This document shows, one piece after another, positions 8,574 to 19,125 of a DNA stretch of 64,000 nucleotides. Under the pieces are notes generated by a model. The model was given only the letters and a program-made list of their open reading frames with translations, was not told the DNA's origin and made no database searches. Positions within the stretch are counted from its first letter, which is position 1. Every line of letters begins with the position of its first letter. Position numbers and translations under genes: made by a program. The stretch spans positions 67,442 to 131,441 of the forward strand of contig CAMLDI010000004.1 of the NCBI GenBank assembly GCA_946478845.1. Reading direction: 5' to 3'. This DNA comes from an uncultured Paenibacillaceae bacterium (lineage in GTDB: Bacteria > Bacillota > Bacilli > Aneurinibacillales > Aneurinibacillaceae).

Positions 8574-11449
8574 GCCGCGAAAATATTGAAATAAAAGGCG
8601 CGCGGGCTAACAATTTAAAAAACATTAATGTCACCATCCCCCGGGATCAATTTGTGGTTTTAACAGGATTGTCTGGTTCAGGAAAGTCGTCTCTGGCTTT
8701 TGATACCATTTATGCAGAAGGGCAACGGCGGTATGTGGAGTCACTTTCTGCTTATGCCCGCCAATTTTTAGGGCAAATGGATAAACCGGATGTAGATTCC
8801 ATTGAAGGATTGTCTCCGGCGATTTCCATTGACCAGAAAACCACTAGCCGCAATCCCCGTTCCACTGTGGGAACCGTTACGGAAATTTATGATTATTTGC
8901 GGTTGCTCTACGCCCGGATTGGCCGTCCCCATTGCCCAAATCATGGAATCGAAATTACTTCCCAGACAATAGAACAAATGGCTGATCGGATTTTAGATTA
9001 TCCTGAAAAAACCCGATTGCAAATTCTGGCCCCTCTGGTTCAGGGACGCAAAGGGGAACATGTAAAAGTGTTGGAAGATATTCGCACTCAAGGGTTTGTT
9101 CGGGTGCGTATTGATGGTGAAGTCCGCGAGGTTACTGAAGAAATTAAATTAGAGAAAAACAAAAAGCATAATATCGAAGTCGTGATTGACCGCATTGTGG
9201 TGAAACCAGATATTCGCTCCCGCCTATCTGATTCTCTGGAGACCGCGTTGAAATTAGCGGGAGGCCGGGTTCTTGTGGATATGATCGGGCAGGAAGAGCT
9301 CCTTTTTAGCCAGAATTTTGCCTGCCCTATTTGCGGCTTCAGTATTGATGAGCTAGAACCCCGTATGTTTTCATTTAACAGTCCCTTTGGGGCCTGTACT
9401 TCCTGTGATGGGCTGGGCAACCGTCTGGAAGTGGATCCTGAATTAATCGTTCCTGATCCTACGAAAAGTATAGCGGAAGGGGCTCTAGAACCCTGGAATT
9501 CTACCACTTCCCTCTACTATAGTTCCATTCTCCAGGGGGTGGCAGACCATTATGGTTTTGATTTAAATACCCCTTTTAATCAATTAACGGAGCAACAGCA
9601 GCATGTCCTTCTTTTTGGCAGTGGAGAAGAAAAGGTTCATCTTCGCTACAAAAGTGATTTTAGCGATGTGGCGCGAGATGTCTATGCTTCCTTTGAAGGA
9701 GTCGCTAATAATATTTACCGCAGGTTTAAGGAAACCAATTCTGATCAAATGAGGGAATCGTTGAAAAGCTATCTGAGTGAAAAGCTTTGCCCCTCATGTA
9801 AAGGACAACGGCTAAAACCAGAAACCCTGGCTGTTTATATCAACGGGGAAAATATCGCCTATGCTACCAGCCTGTCTGTGAATCAAGCCTATGACTTTTT
9901 TAGCAATCTGGAATTAACGGATAAGGAAGAGCAAATTGCCCGTTTAATATTAAAAGAAATCAAAGAGCGCCTTGGCTTCTTAAAGAATGTGGGATTGGAT
10001 TATCTGACTTTAAGCCGGGCTGCAGGCACCCTATCCGGTGGGGAAGCCCAGCGGATTCGCCTGGCCACCCAGATTGGTTCTTCTCTCATGGGTGTGTTAT
10101 ATATTCTTGATGAGCCTAGCATTGGTTTGCATCAGCGGGATAATGACCGTTTAATCAAAACCCTTGAACATATGCGGGATTTAGGGAACACCTTGATTGT
10201 GGTAGAACATGATGAAGATACCATGATGGCTGCGGATTATATTATTGATATTGGACCTGGGGCAGGAATCCATGGGGGAGAAGTGATGGCGAAAGGGACT
10301 CCGAAGGAAATCATGGAAAACCCGGATTCCTTAACAGGCCAGTATTTAAGCGGCAAGAAATTCATCCCTGTTCCTTTAAATCGGAGAGAACCAGGAGACC
10401 GGTGGATTCAGGTTACAGGTGCCCGGGAAAATAATCTGAAAAACGTCAATTTGAAGGTACCCATGGGGTTATTCACCTGTGTCACTGGGGTATCCGGTTC
10501 TGGGAAATCTACGCTCATTAATGAAATACTCCATAAAAGCCTTGCCCGGGAATTGCATCGGGCGAAAGATAAACCCGGGGTTTTTGAGGGATTGGAAGGC
10601 ATTGAGAATATCGACAAAGTGATTGATATCAATCAGGCGCCTATTGGCCGCACTCCTCGCTCAAACCCGGCTACTTATACTGGTGTTTTTGATGATATTC
10701 GGGATTTATTTGCCCAGACTAATGAGGCAAAAGTGCGGGGCTATCAAAAGGGGCGGTTTAGTTTTAATGTGAAAGGCGGCCGCTGCGAAGCCTGCCGCGG
10801 GGATGGGATTATTAAAATTGAAATGCATTTTCTTCCAGATGTGTATGTTCCCTGCGAGGTTTGCCATGGGAAACGGTACAATCGGGAGACTCTCCAGGTG
10901 AAATATAAGGGAAAAAATATCGCCGATGTACTGGATATGACGGTGGAAGATGCTGTGGAATTTTTCACGAACATTCCCCGCATAAAACGGAAAATACAGA
11001 CTCTGTTTGATGTGGGTTTAGGTTATATGAAACTGGGCCAACCGGCGACCACCTTGTCAGGAGGTGAGGCCCAACGGGTCAAACTGGCTTCCGAATTATA
11101 CCGCCGTTCTACAGGAAAAACCTTGTATATTCTGGATGAGCCTACAACAGGCCTTCATATTGCAGATATTGATCGTCTCCTTCAAGTATTGCAGCGCCTG
11201 GTTGAACAAGGGGATTCAGTGCTTGTGATTGAACATAACTTAGATGTGATTAAAACCGCCGATTATATTATTGACCTGGGACCAGAAGGTGGAGACCGGG
11301 GAGGACGAATTGTGGCAGAAGGAACCCCTGAACATGTTTGCCAGGTGAAAGAATCCTACACTGGGCATTACTTAAAACCCATTTTGGAAAGGGATCAAAA
11401 GCGGACGGAAGAAAGGTGGCAGGCCCTTGAGGAAAATCCATGTTCGTAA
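8570..11449 (+). CDS. uvrA: Excinuclease ABC subunit A
   Basis: 959 aa ABC-family ATPase that scans DNA for lesions and loads UvrB. Two ATPase modules are visible: Walker [10 protein letters not shown] near residue 32 and GVSGSGKST near 640, with signatures [10 protein letters not shown] and [10 protein letters not shown]. Zinc modules are seen as CPICGF and CTSCDGLG in the first half, CPSCKG in the middle, and CEACRGDG with CEVCHGKR in the second half. ATG overlaps the uvrB stop (ATGA), indicating one operon. The 3' end overlaps hprK by 23 bases. Confidence 0.97.
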   Translation: MSRENIEIKGARANNLKNINVTIPRDQFVVLTGLSGSGKSSLAFDTIYAEGQRRYVESLSAYARQFLGQMDKPDVDSIEGLSPAISIDQKTTSRNPRSTVGTVTEIYDYLRLLYARIGRPHCPNHGIEITSQTIEQMADRILDYPEKTRLQILAPLVQGRKGEHVKVLEDIRTQGFVRVRIDGEVREVTEEIKLEKNKKHNIEVVIDRIVVKPDIRSRLSDSLETALKLAGGRVLVDMIGQEELLFSQNFACPICGFSIDELEPRMFSFNSPFGACTSCDGLGNRLEVDPELIVPDPTKSIAEGALEPWNSTTSLYYSSILQGVADHYGFDLNTPFNQLTEQQQHVLLFGSGEEKVHLRYKSDFSDVARDVYASFEGVANNIYRRFKETNSDQMRESLKSYLSEKLCPSCKGQRLKPETLAVYINGENIAYATSLSVNQAYDFFSNLELTDKEEQIARLILKEIKERLGFLKNVGLDYLTLSRAAGTLSGGEAQRIRLATQIGSSLMGVLYILDEPSIGLHQRDNDRLIKTLEHMRDLGNTLIVVEHDEDTMMAADYIIDIGPGAGIHGGEVMAKGTPKEIMENPDSLTGQYLSGKKFIPVPLNRREPGDRWIQVTGARENNLKNVNLKVPMGLFTCVTGVSGSGKSTLINEILHKSLARELHRAKDKPGVFEGLEGIENIDKVIDINQAPIGRTPRSNPATYTGVFDDIRDLFAQTNEAKVRGYQKGRFSFNVKGGRCEACRGDGIIKIEMHFLPDVYVPCEVCHGKRYNRETLQVKYKGKNIADVLDMTVEDAVEFFTNIPRIKRKIQTLFDVGLGYMKLGQPATTLSGGEAQRVKLASELYRRSTGKTLYILDEPTTGLHIADIDRLLQVLQRLVEQGDSVLVIEHNLDVIKTADYIIDLGPEGGDRGGRIVAEGTPEHVCQVKESYTGHYLKPILERDQKRTEERWQALEENPCS

Positions 11450-12359
11450 TATTGTGCAAAATTTCCAATGGAAAGTAATCAGTGGTGAAGGAGGAATCCT
11501 TCGGGAAGTGAAGGAAAGTGACCTTAGCCGGCCAGGCCTTGTGCTGGCTGGCTGCAAAGATTACTATCCTTCCCACAGGGTGCAATTATTAGGGTTAACG
11601 GAAATTACCTATTTGAAAAATCTGAGCAAAGGGGTACAACGAGAACGGATTATGGATATGCTGCAGGATGATACTCCCTGTATTTGTGTAGGGAGAAATC
11701 TGGATGTGCCTGAAGAATTGATTAAATGTTCCATGGAGAAAAATGTTCCAATTATTTCATCCTCTTTAGCCACAACAAAATTATCCAGCAAATTAACTAC
11801 CTATTTAGAAGGGCAATTGGCGCCTACCACCACGTTGCACGGGGTTCTTGTGGATGTGTATGGGGTTGGGGTGTTGATTGTAGGGCAAAGCTCCATTGGG
11901 AAAAGTGAAACCGCTCTGGAATTGGTCAAACGGGGACATCGGCTCATTGCAGATGATGCGGTAGAGATTCGCCAGACTCAGGAAAATCAACTGATCGGCA
12001 GTGCCCCGGAATTGATTCAGCACTTATTAGAGATTCGGGGCGTGGGGATTATTAATGTGATGACCCTCTTTGGTGCAGGGGCTGTGCGCAATTATAAACG
12101 GATTTCTCTTGTCATTCGCCTGGAAATCTGGGATCCCAATAAGGTGTATGACCGTCTTGGGCTTGATGAAGATAAGATGAAAATTATGGATACAGAGGTG
12201 CCCCAAATTACGGTACCTGTCCGGCCAGGACGAAATCTGGCCATTATTTTAGAAGTGGCTTCTATGAATTTCCGTTTGAAACGAATGGGTTATAATGCGG
12301 CAGTGCATTTCAGCAAGAAATTAACGGATACCATCGAAGAAGCTGTAGAAGATATGTAA
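11427..12359 (+). CDS. hprK: HPr kinase/phosphorylase
   Basis: 310 aa. It phosphorylates and dephosphorylates Ser46 of HPr and Crh, the master switch of carbon catabolite repression in Firmicutes. The N-terminal domain carries [10 protein letters not shown]; the C-terminal kinase domain has the P-loop GQSSIGKS and the HPrK signature [11 protein letters not shown]. The P-loop usually reads G-x-S-G-x-G-K-S; here the inner Gly is Ser. TTG 11427 is the start that fits family N-termini and has AGGTGG seven bases upstream. It overlaps uvrA and is followed by lgt and ppaX, as in B. subtilis. Confidence 0.94.
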   Translation: MRKIHVRNIVQNFQWKVISGEGGILREVKESDLSRPGLVLAGCKDYYPSHRVQLLGLTEITYLKNLSKGVQRERIMDMLQDDTPCICVGRNLDVPEELIKCSMEKNVPIISSSLATTKLSSKLTTYLEGQLAPTTTLHGVLVDVYGVGVLIVGQSSIGKSETALELVKRGHRLIADDAVEIRQTQENQLIGSAPELIQHLLEIRGVGIINVMTLFGAGAVRNYKRISLVIRLEIWDPNKVYDRLGLDEDKMKIMDTEVPQITVPVRPGRNLAIILEVASMNFRLKRMGYNAAVHFSKKLTDTIEEAVEDM

Positions 12360-12379
12360 TGTAAGGAGGTGGATCTTAG

Positions 12380-13207
12380 GTGTTAACAGGTGTTATTGAT
12401 CCTGTGGCCTTACAATTAGGTCCAATTGCTATCCATTGGTATGGTGTTATTATTGGTTCTGCTGCCCTGATTGGTTTAATTCTTGCTTTAAAAGAAGCAG
12501 AAAAGCAGGGGTTTAATAAAGATTTGATTTTGGATTTGATTATGTATGCAATTCCAGTGGCCCTCATCTGTGCAAGGGCCTATTATGTAATTTTTCGTTG
12601 GAATGAATATTATTCGATCTATCCTGAAGAAATTATTGCCATCTGGCATGGTGGCCTGGCCATTCATGGTGGCCTCATCGGCGCATTTATTACAGGCATT
12701 ATATTTGCCAGGGTGAAAAAAATCTCCTTCTGGCGGGTAGGGGATTTGTTGGCCCCCAGTATTATCCTGGGACAGGCCATTGGCCGTTGGGGCAACTTTA
12801 TGAACCAGGAAGCCCATGGAGGCCCCGTCTCTCTTTCTTTCCTGGAAAGCCTGCATTTGCCCACCTTTATCATTGAGCAAATGTATATTGAAAATCCTAT
12901 TACAGGACAATACCAATATTACCATCCTACTTTTTTATATGAATCCCTTTGGAATCTCCTTGGATTCATTGCCCTTCTTATTTTCCGCCGTAAGCTTCCT
13001 TTAAAACGAGGAGAAGTATTCTTAACCTATTTAGTCTGGTATTCTGTGGGACGTTTCTTTGTGGAAGGGTTGCGCACAGATAGTTTAATGTTGTTTGGTG
13101 GGTTAAGGGCGGCACAAGTGGTAAGCTTGCTGTTTATTATTGTTGCTGTGGTGTTGTTTATTGTCCGGCGTAAAAAAGGCTATGCCAGTGAACCATATGG
13201 GGCTTGA
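12380..13207 (+). CDS. lgt: Prolipoprotein diacylglyceryl transferase
   Basis: 275 aa integral membrane enzyme that transfers diacylglycerol from phosphatidylglycerol to the lipobox Cys of prolipoproteins. The Lgt signature [13 protein letters not shown] is present, along with the HGGL motif ([14 protein letters not shown]) and seven predicted membrane helices. GTG start with AAGGAGGTGG at a spacing of seven. Confidence 0.96.
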   Translation: MLTGVIDPVALQLGPIAIHWYGVIIGSAALIGLILALKEAEKQGFNKDLILDLIMYAIPVALICARAYYVIFRWNEYYSIYPEEIIAIWHGGLAIHGGLIGAFITGIIFARVKKISFWRVGDLLAPSIILGQAIGRWGNFMNQEAHGGPVSLSFLESLHLPTFIIEQMYIENPITGQYQYYHPTFLYESLWNLLGFIALLIFRRKLPLKRGEVFLTYLVWYSVGRFFVEGLRTDSLMLFGGLRAAQVVSLLFIIVAVVLFIVRRKKGYASEPYGA

Positions 13208-13227
13208 TCGGAGGCTTTTAAAAGATT

Positions 13228-13878
13228 ATGAAATACCAGTATGTTTTATTTGATTTAGATGGAACCCTTATTGATACCAATGATTTGATTATGACTTCTT
13301 TTCTTTATACCTTAGATTTATATTATCCGGGAAAATATACGAAAGAAGATTTAATTCCCCATATGGGAGAACCTCTTTATGATCAAATGCTTCTCTTTGG
13401 GCCGGAACGCGCACAGGAACTTGTGGAAGTTTATCGGGAACATAATGAAAGAGTCCATGATGAGCTAGTGAAGGAATTCCCTGGGGTGATCGACACCCTC
13501 TCCGCTTTACAGGGGATGGGGATTAAAATGGCGGTGGTTACTTCCAAAATGCGGCGAACCGCAGAAATGGGCCTTCGCCTTTTCGGGTTAGAGAAGTATA
13601 TGGATAGTGTGATTTGCTATCAAGATACAGAAAAACATAAACCGGACCCAGCTCCCCTGGTGAAATCCATGAATGAATTAGGGGCAGATCCGGCCAAAAC
13701 GATTATGATTGGAGATAGCCAGTATGATGTTTTGGCTGCTCATAATACAGGCATTGATTCTGCAGGTGTTGCCTGGAGCTGGAAAGGGGCAGACTTTTTG
13801 CAGAGTTTTTCCCCTACCTATATGATTCATCATATGGGGGAATTACTAGACATAGTGAAGAATTCCCCGGGAAGGTAA
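13228..13878 (+). CDS. ppaX: Pyrophosphatase PpaX (HAD family)
   Basis: 216 aa, identical in length to B. subtilis PpaX. HAD motif I is FDLDGTLIDT, motif II the Thr/Ser in VTSKM, motif III the Lys in KHKPDP, motif IV GDSQYD. PpaX hydrolyses the pyrophosphate released when HprK dephosphorylates P-Ser-HPr, which explains its place two genes after hprK. Confidence 0.9.
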   Translation: MKYQYVLFDLDGTLIDTNDLIMTSFLYTLDLYYPGKYTKEDLIPHMGEPLYDQMLLFGPERAQELVEVYREHNERVHDELVKEFPGVIDTLSALQGMGIKMAVVTSKMRRTAEMGLRLFGLEKYMDSVICYQDTEKHKPDPAPLVKSMNELGADPAKTIMIGDSQYDVLAAHNTGIDSAGVAWSWKGADFLQSFSPTYMIHHMGELLDIVKNSPGR

Positions 13879-13894
13879 TTTGAGGTGCTGTATG

Positions 13895-14407
13895 ATGGGA
13901 AAACGAAAAACGGAAAGGTATTCGGTTCAGGGAGGGAATTCCCTGTGGCAAATCTATAAAACCGTATCCTTTTGGAAAGTGTTAAAATGTTTTTTGGTGG
14001 TGCAAAGCGCCCGTTATATTCCCTGGATTCCCGTGAAAAACTGGATGTACCGCACCTTCCTGGGCATGAAAATTGGCGAGAAAACGGCAGTTGCTCTCAT
14101 GGTGATGATGGATACCATGTATCCGGAGCGAATTTCCATTGGGTCCAATAGCATTATTGGCTATAATACAACGATTTTAGCCCATGAATATCTCATTAAT
14201 GAGTATCGGTTAGGGAATGTTTCGATAGGCAATGAGGTGATGATTGGCGCCAATTGTACCATATTGCCCGGGGTAACCATTGGGGATGGGGCCATTGTAT
14301 CCGCAGGGACCCTTGTACATAAAAATGTTCCTCCTGGTGCCTTTGTTGGAGGCAATCCAATGGAGATCATTCGCCAGGGGAAGGGTGATTTTGATGTTAA
14401 TTTATAA
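13895..14407 (+). CDS. yvoF: Left-handed beta-helix acyltransferase (YvoF-like)
   Basis: About 170 aa with hexapeptide repeats (IGSNSIIGYNTTI, IGNEVMIGANCTI, IGDGAIVSAGT) and an N-terminal amphipathic region. This matches the putative O-acetyltransferase YvoF found after ppaX in B. subtilis; the acceptor is unknown. GAGGTG at 13882 gives a spacing of seven to ATG 13895; ATG 13892 is the alternative. The end overlaps the next gene. Confidence 0.8.
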   Translation: MGKRKTERYSVQGGNSLWQIYKTVSFWKVLKCFLVVQSARYIPWIPVKNWMYRTFLGMKIGEKTAVALMVMMDTMYPERISIGSNSIIGYNTTILAHEYLINEYRLGNVSIGNEVMIGANCTILPGVTIGDGAIVSAGTLVHKNVPPGAFVGGNPMEIIRQGKGDFDVNL

Positions 14408-15320
14408 AAATGGGGAAGTCCACCATGAACAACACATACGCCTTCCGTTAGAAGATGAAGTGGGTTTTATTCGCCTCTTCCGTCCGACGATAGAGGAAAT
14501 CAAACACTTTTTAGGGGAGGTCTTTTCCTGCCATCCCCTGGTCGTGGAAGACTGTGTTTATCTGGAACGGCAACGGCCCAAAGTGGATACTTATAAAAAT
14601 CATGCCCTGGTGATGTTCTCCAGTTTGCGGGAGGATTTAACCTTCAGCAAAATGGGAATTATCATCGGGAAGAATTATATCATTGCCATGTATCACGAAG
14701 TGATTCCCACCCTGGATGAACTTAAAGAGGATTTTCAACAGGTGCCGGAACGAATGGAACATCCAGGCCTTGTTCTATATCATTTATTAGACAGCTGTGT
14801 GGATCAATATATGTCTATCACGGATATCATTGAGGAGAAGGTGGATTCTCTGGAAACTGCCCTCTATAACAACCCCATGGGGAAACTATCCCAGGAAATT
14901 TTCCAATTGAAAAGGCGCATGCATGGGATTCGCCGTACCTTTGTGGAGGAGCGGGATGTACTGGGAACCTTAATGCACACCCAATTCCCTTATACACGGG
15001 AAGAGACCAATTTGTATTTAATGGATGTGTATGACCATTTAAATAGGGTTGTGGATTCGGTGGATAGTTTTCGTGAGGCCTTAACCTCCATTTTAGAATT
15101 GCAGGTTTCCTTAAAAGGGGACCGCATGAATGAAATTATGAAAACCCTGACTCTTGTGAGCACCTTCTTCTTGCCCTTAACCTTTATTGTAGGGTTGTAT
15201 GGGACCAATTTGCGCTTGCCTGAATACCAGTGGGTTTTAGGTTATCCCTACCTGTGGGTGGTATTAATCGCAACCACCCTATTTATGTATTTTTATTTTA
15301 AAAGGAAAAACTGGTGGTAA
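14394..15320 (+). CDS. CorA-family divalent cation channel, GTN-motif variant
   Basis: 308 aa. The large cytoplasmic N-terminal domain and long stalk helix (about 200-250) are followed by two C-terminal membrane helices, the CorA layout. The selectivity loop after the first helix reads YGTN where Mg2+ channels have YGMN; the zinc exporter ZntB carries GIN, so the transported ion cannot be fixed from sequence. The C-terminus ends in KRKNWW, a positive end as in CorA. ATG 14394 follows AAGGGTGAT; an in-frame GTG at 14385 is possible. Confidence 0.85.
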   Translation: MLIYKNGEVHHEQHIRLPLEDEVGFIRLFRPTIEEIKHFLGEVFSCHPLVVEDCVYLERQRPKVDTYKNHALVMFSSLREDLTFSKMGIIIGKNYIIAMYHEVIPTLDELKEDFQQVPERMEHPGLVLYHLLDSCVDQYMSITDIIEEKVDSLETALYNNPMGKLSQEIFQLKRRMHGIRRTFVEERDVLGTLMHTQFPYTREETNLYLMDVYDHLNRVVDSVDSFREALTSILELQVSLKGDRMNEIMKTLTLVSTFFLPLTFIVGLYGTNLRLPEYQWVLGYPYLWVVLIATTLFMYFYFKRKNWW

Positions 15321-15329
15321 GGGGTATGG

Positions 15330-15358
15330 TTGACGGGGGAAGGGCAGCAGGGTATACT
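15330..15358 (+). promoter_or_regulatory. Sigma-A promoter of the histidine operon
   Basis: TTGACG (15330-15335), a 17-base spacer and TATACT (15353-15358). Transcription should begin near 15365, giving a leader of about 70 bases before hisZ. No T-box or other known leader is present in that length. Confidence 0.85.
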
Positions 15359-15379
15359 ACTGTAAACAGATACTTTAGC

Positions 15380-15419
15380 GTGATAAAGAGATAAAGTGAT
15401 AAAGCGATAAAGTGATAAA
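15380..15419 (+). repeat. Five tandem 8-bp repeats in the hisZ leader
   Basis: Five consecutive octamers with consensus G(T/A/C)GATAAA fill 15380-15419 and end one base before the hisZ Shine-Dalgarno (AGGAGTG). They lie inside the transcribed leader. The unit length allows slippage; alternatively the repeats could be a multivalent protein-binding site on the RNA. Confidence 0.85.
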
Positions 15420-15434
15420 GAGGAGTGATGAGCG

Positions 15435-16598
15435 ATGTCCAAACCTCTAGGATTTGAAAAACCCTTAGGGATGAGAGATATATTGCCTGGTGCGTTACAA
15501 AAACAACGTTGGTTGCAACACCGTTTGCTAGAATCCATGAGCCAGTGGGGTTATCGAGAGATTTTAACTCCTACCCTTGAATACTATGATACCGTTGGCG
15601 GGGCAAGTGCGACCCTGGATGAACGGTTATTTAAATTATTAGACCGCCAGGGTAAAACCCTGGTGCTTCGCCCTGATATGACCGCACCTATTGCACGGGT
15701 GGCTTCTTCCATGTTAAAAGAGGAGCCATTTCCTCTTCGCCTTATGTATTCTTCCAATGTATTTCGCGCCCAGGCGAAAGAAGCAGGAAGAAATGCAGAA
15801 TACTTTCAAACCGGTGTTGAGCTTATTGGGTCCAATAACGTAGATGCAGATGCAGAAGTAATTGCTCTGGCCGTATCCGTGTTAAAAGCCGCAGGGTTAA
15901 AAGAGTTTAAAATTGCCATTGGCCATGTTGGGTTCCTCGAAGGATTATTAGAGGAAACAGTAGACCAACCTGATCATCGGGAAGAGTTAAAAGGGTATCT
16001 TCATAACCGGAATTTTGTTGGGTTCCGCAAGTATGTAGAAAGCCTTAGCTTAGCAAAAGAAAAAGAAGAACGGTTAAAAGAATTGCTTACTCTCCGTGGA
16101 GGGGAAGAATTGATTAAGCGGGCGGAAGCCATTACCATCAATGGCGAAGCCCGCAAAGCAGTAACGAACCTGCGCCAGCTGTGGGACGCTTTAGAAGCCT
16201 ATCAGTTAACAGATTCTGTTCTCTTTGATTTGAATCTCTTAAGCAATTTAAATTACTATACAGGGATTTTATTTGAAGGCTATGCAGCAGGCCAGGGTTT
16301 CCCCATTTGTACTGGAGGCCGTTACGATGGACTTATGGCCCAGTTTGGCCGCCCTGCACCTGCTACGGGTTTCGCAGTGCAAATGGACCGATTAATGGAA
16401 GCAACGTCTTTTGCGGCTGAAGAAATGCCAAGAACCCTTGTTTTATATACCGAGGAACAGCGTACCATCGCTTTTGAAAAGGCCCGTCTTCTACGCCAGG
16501 AAACAGGGATTGTGGTGACCCAGCGAAAAGAAGAATGGAATCCGCGTAACAGTGATCGTTATGATCGAGTATTGGATTTGACAAAGGAGGAGAACTAA
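15435..16598 (+). CDS. hisZ: ATP phosphoribosyltransferase regulatory subunit
   Basis: 387 aa class II aminoacyl-tRNA-synthetase-like protein without tRNA-binding domain. It pairs with the short HisG in a hetero-octamer that makes the first step of histidine synthesis and confers histidine feedback. HisRS-like motifs are visible: [10 protein letters not shown] (motif 2 region), [11 protein letters not shown], and GGRYDGLM (motif 3 region). Start ATG 15435 with AGGAGTG at spacing seven. First gene of the operon. Confidence 0.95.
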   Translation: MSKPLGFEKPLGMRDILPGALQKQRWLQHRLLESMSQWGYREILTPTLEYYDTVGGASATLDERLFKLLDRQGKTLVLRPDMTAPIARVASSMLKEEPFPLRLMYSSNVFRAQAKEAGRNAEYFQTGVELIGSNNVDADAEVIALAVSVLKAAGLKEFKIAIGHVGFLEGLLEETVDQPDHREELKGYLHNRNFVGFRKYVESLSLAKEKEERLKELLTLRGGEELIKRAEAITINGEARKAVTNLRQLWDALEAYQLTDSVLFDLNLLSNLNYYTGILFEGYAAGQGFPICTGGRYDGLMAQFGRPAPATGFAVQMDRLMEATSFAAEEMPRTLVLYTEEQRTIAFEKARLLRQETGIVVTQRKEEWNPRNSDRYDRVLDLTKEEN

Positions 16599-16599
16599 C

Positions 16600-17247
16600 A
16601 TGTCCCGGCAACAAGAAAAATTAATTGTCGCGATGCCAAAAGGGCGAATTTTTGAAGAGGCCGTTGATCTCCTTCGTCGTGCAGGAGTTAATTTGCCTCC
16701 TGAGTTTGAAGATTCACGGAAGTTGATTATCCCTGTTCCTGAAGCAGGAATGGATTTTATATTGGCCAAGCCGACAGATGTGCCTACCTATGTGGAATAT
16801 GGGGTTGCGGATATTGGGGTTGTGGGAAAAGACGTTCTTCTTGAAGAGGATCGGGATGTTTATGAATTGTTAGATTTGAACATTAGCAAATGTAAAATGG
16901 CGGTGGCGGGCCTTCCTGATTGGAAAGATGATGGCAATCAACCTCGCGTGGCTACCAAGTTCCCCCGCATTGCCTCCAAGTTTTTCCGGGAGAAAGGGCA
17001 ACAGGTGGAAGTCATTAAATTAAATGGTTCCATTGAGTTAGCCCCCATTATTGGCCTGGCTGACCGCATTGTGGATATTGTTTCTACAGGGCAGACCTTA
17101 AGGGAAAACGGCCTTGTGGTCCATGAAGAGATTTTGCCAATTTCCACTCGTTTAATTGCCAATCGGGTAAGCTATCGTATGAAAAGTGAAGCCATTGATT
17201 ATGTGTACCAAAAATTTGCTTCTGTGGTGGAAAAGAAGGAGGTATAG
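16600..17247 (+). CDS. hisG: ATP phosphoribosyltransferase, short form
   Basis: 215 aa catalytic subunit condensing ATP and PRPP. Short HisG proteins lack the C-terminal regulatory domain, consistent with hisZ next to it. The N-terminus [15 protein letters not shown] and the PRPP-binding segment [14 protein letters not shown] are diagnostic. Starts one base after the hisZ stop with GGAGG upstream. Confidence 0.97.
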   Translation: MSRQQEKLIVAMPKGRIFEEAVDLLRRAGVNLPPEFEDSRKLIIPVPEAGMDFILAKPTDVPTYVEYGVADIGVVGKDVLLEEDRDVYELLDLNISKCKMAVAGLPDWKDDGNQPRVATKFPRIASKFFREKGQQVEVIKLNGSIELAPIIGLADRIVDIVSTGQTLRENGLVVHEEILPISTRLIANRVSYRMKSEAIDYVYQKFASVVEKKEV

Positions 17248-17250
17248 TCC

Positions 17251-18537
17251 ATGTTACGCATTGTGGATGCCGCAGAATTCAGCACCCGGCGGGATGTAGA
17301 AAATGGAACAGAAACTCAGCGTGCTGCTGTTTTAGAAATATTAGATCGTGTAAAAAAAGAAGGGGATGCTGCTGTCAAAAGCTATACGGAAAAGTTTGAC
17401 GGCATTGCTTTAGATACCCTGCGAGTGACAGCCGAAGAAATGGAAGAGGCTCTTTCCCTCATTGATCCTGCTGTTCGCCAGGCGTTGCGGGAAGCTGCAG
17501 GCCATATTCGGGCTTACCATGAAAAACAACTTCGCCCTTCCTGGATGATGACTGAGGAAAAAGGAACCATGTTAGGACAAATCATCCGCCCTTTGCGCCG
17601 GGTAGGCCTGTATGTTCCAGGGGGCACGGCAGCTTATCCTTCCTCTGTTTTAATGAATGCGATTCCCGCCCAGGTGGCCGGGGTTGCTGAAATTGTAATG
17701 GTCACACCTCCAGGAAAAGACGGAAAACTAAATCCTGGTGTCCTTACAGCAGCTTATGATTTAGGCATTCAGGAAATCTATAAAATTGGCGGGGCACAGG
17801 CCATTGGGGCTCTTACCTATGGAACAGAATCTATTGCACCTGTTGATAAAATTGTGGGGCCTGGCAATATTTTTGTCGCTTTAGCTAAACGGGAAGTATT
17901 CGGCTTTGTTGACATAGATATGGTGGCTGGTCCCAGTGAAATTCTTGTGGTTGCTGATGGCACGGCCAATCCTGCATATGTAGCGGCAGACCTTCTCTCC
18001 CAGGCAGAACATGACAGGATGGCATCGTCTGTTTTAGTGACTCCATCGAAAAAGTTAGCCCTGGCTGTGCAGGCAGAGGTTGAATCTCAATTGGCTACTT
18101 TGCCACGCCGGGAAATCGCTCAGGCGTCTATTGAAGACCATGGGGCCATTTGCCTGGTGAATGATTTAGATGAGGCTTTTGACATGGTGAATCGGTTAGC
18201 ACCTGAACACTTAGAAGTGATGTTGGAAAACCCCATGAATTACCTTGGGAAGATTCAAAATGCAGGTGCCATTTTCCTTGGTTCCTATAGCTCAGAACCT
18301 GTTGGGGATTACTTTGCTGGCCCAAATCACGTATTGCCAACCAATGGAACGGCCCGTTTCTCATCGCCATTAAATGTGGATGATTTTATGAAGAAATCTA
18401 GTTTAATTTACTATAGTAAAGGTGATCTTTTGGCCAACGGATCTAAAATTGTATCTTTAGCCCGCCAGGAAGGGTTGGAAGCCCATGCCCGTGCCATTCA
18501 GGTACGCCTGGATCAAGAAAGTCAGGAAAGGGAGTAA
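17251..18537 (+). CDS. hisD: Histidinol dehydrogenase
   Basis: 428 aa zinc enzyme that oxidises histidinol to histidine in two NAD-dependent steps, the last of the pathway. Signature segments include GPSEILVVAD, SQAEHD (zinc/catalytic residues), APEHLE and GPNHVLPT. Three bases separate it from hisG. Confidence 0.97.
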   Translation: MLRIVDAAEFSTRRDVENGTETQRAAVLEILDRVKKEGDAAVKSYTEKFDGIALDTLRVTAEEMEEALSLIDPAVRQALREAAGHIRAYHEKQLRPSWMMTEEKGTMLGQIIRPLRRVGLYVPGGTAAYPSSVLMNAIPAQVAGVAEIVMVTPPGKDGKLNPGVLTAAYDLGIQEIYKIGGAQAIGALTYGTESIAPVDKIVGPGNIFVALAKREVFGFVDIDMVAGPSEILVVADGTANPAYVAADLLSQAEHDRMASSVLVTPSKKLALAVQAEVESQLATLPRREIAQASIEDHGAICLVNDLDEAFDMVNRLAPEHLEVMLENPMNYLGKIQNAGAIFLGSYSSEPVGDYFAGPNHVLPTNGTARFSSPLNVDDFMKKSSLIYYSKGDLLANGSKIVSLARQEGLEAHARAIQVRLDQESQERE

Positions 18538-18540
18538 GTC

Positions 18541-19125
18541 ATGAGAGAATCTACCGTGGTTCGCAAAACGAATGAAACAAATATTGCCCTTACCTTTGGC
18601 CTTGATGGGGAAGGGACTGGCTCTATTCATACGGATGTTCCTTTTATGGATCATATGCTTGACCTTGTTGCCAAGCATGGCCAGTTTCATCTAGATATCC
18701 AGGCGAAAGGGGACATTGAAATTGATGACCACCATGTCACAGAAGATGTGGCCATTTGCCTGGGACAGGCATTGCGGGAGGCTTTAGGAGATAAAAAAGG
18801 AATTAAACGGTATGCCTCGGTATTCCTTCCCATGGATGAAGCCTTGGCCCAGGTTGTTATTGATATTAGCAACCGTCCCCATCTGGAATATCGGGCTGAG
18901 TTTCCTTCTGCTAGTGTAGGAAACTTCCAAACGGAATTGGTCCATGAGTTTTTATGGAAACTGGCCTTAGAGGCCCGGATTACCCTGCATATTATCGTTC
19001 ATTATGGACGGAATACCCATCATATGATTGAAGCAGTCTTTAAAGCCCTTGGACGTGCATTGGATGAAGCTACCCAGTTGGATCCCCGGGTGAAGGGGGT
19101 TCCTTCAACGAAAGGAATGTTGTAA
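18541..19125 (+). CDS. hisB: Imidazoleglycerol-phosphate dehydratase
   Basis: 194 aa. Manganese-binding motifs DHHVTED and HHMIEA, plus PFMDHML near the N-terminus, define the family. It converts IGP to imidazole acetol phosphate. No fused histidinol-phosphatase domain is present, so a separate phosphatase (HisJ-type) must be encoded elsewhere, as must hisC. Confidence 0.97.
   Translation: MRESTVVRKTNETNIALTFGLDGEGTGSIHTDVPFMDHMLDLVAKHGQFHLDIQAKGDIEIDDHHVTEDVAICLGQALREALGDKKGIKRYASVFLPMDEALAQVVIDISNRPHLEYRAEFPSASVGNFQTELVHEFLWKLALEARITLHIIVHYGRNTHHMIEAVFKALGRALDEATQLDPRVKGVPSTKGML

Noticed and set aside
15380..15419. CRISPR-like array
   Set aside because: The units are 8 bases with no spacers; no CRISPR array or cas gene is seen anywhere in the window.
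15359..15434. T-box or attenuator controlling the his operon
   Set aside because: The leader is only about 70 bases with no specifier loop, antiterminator bulge or terminator.
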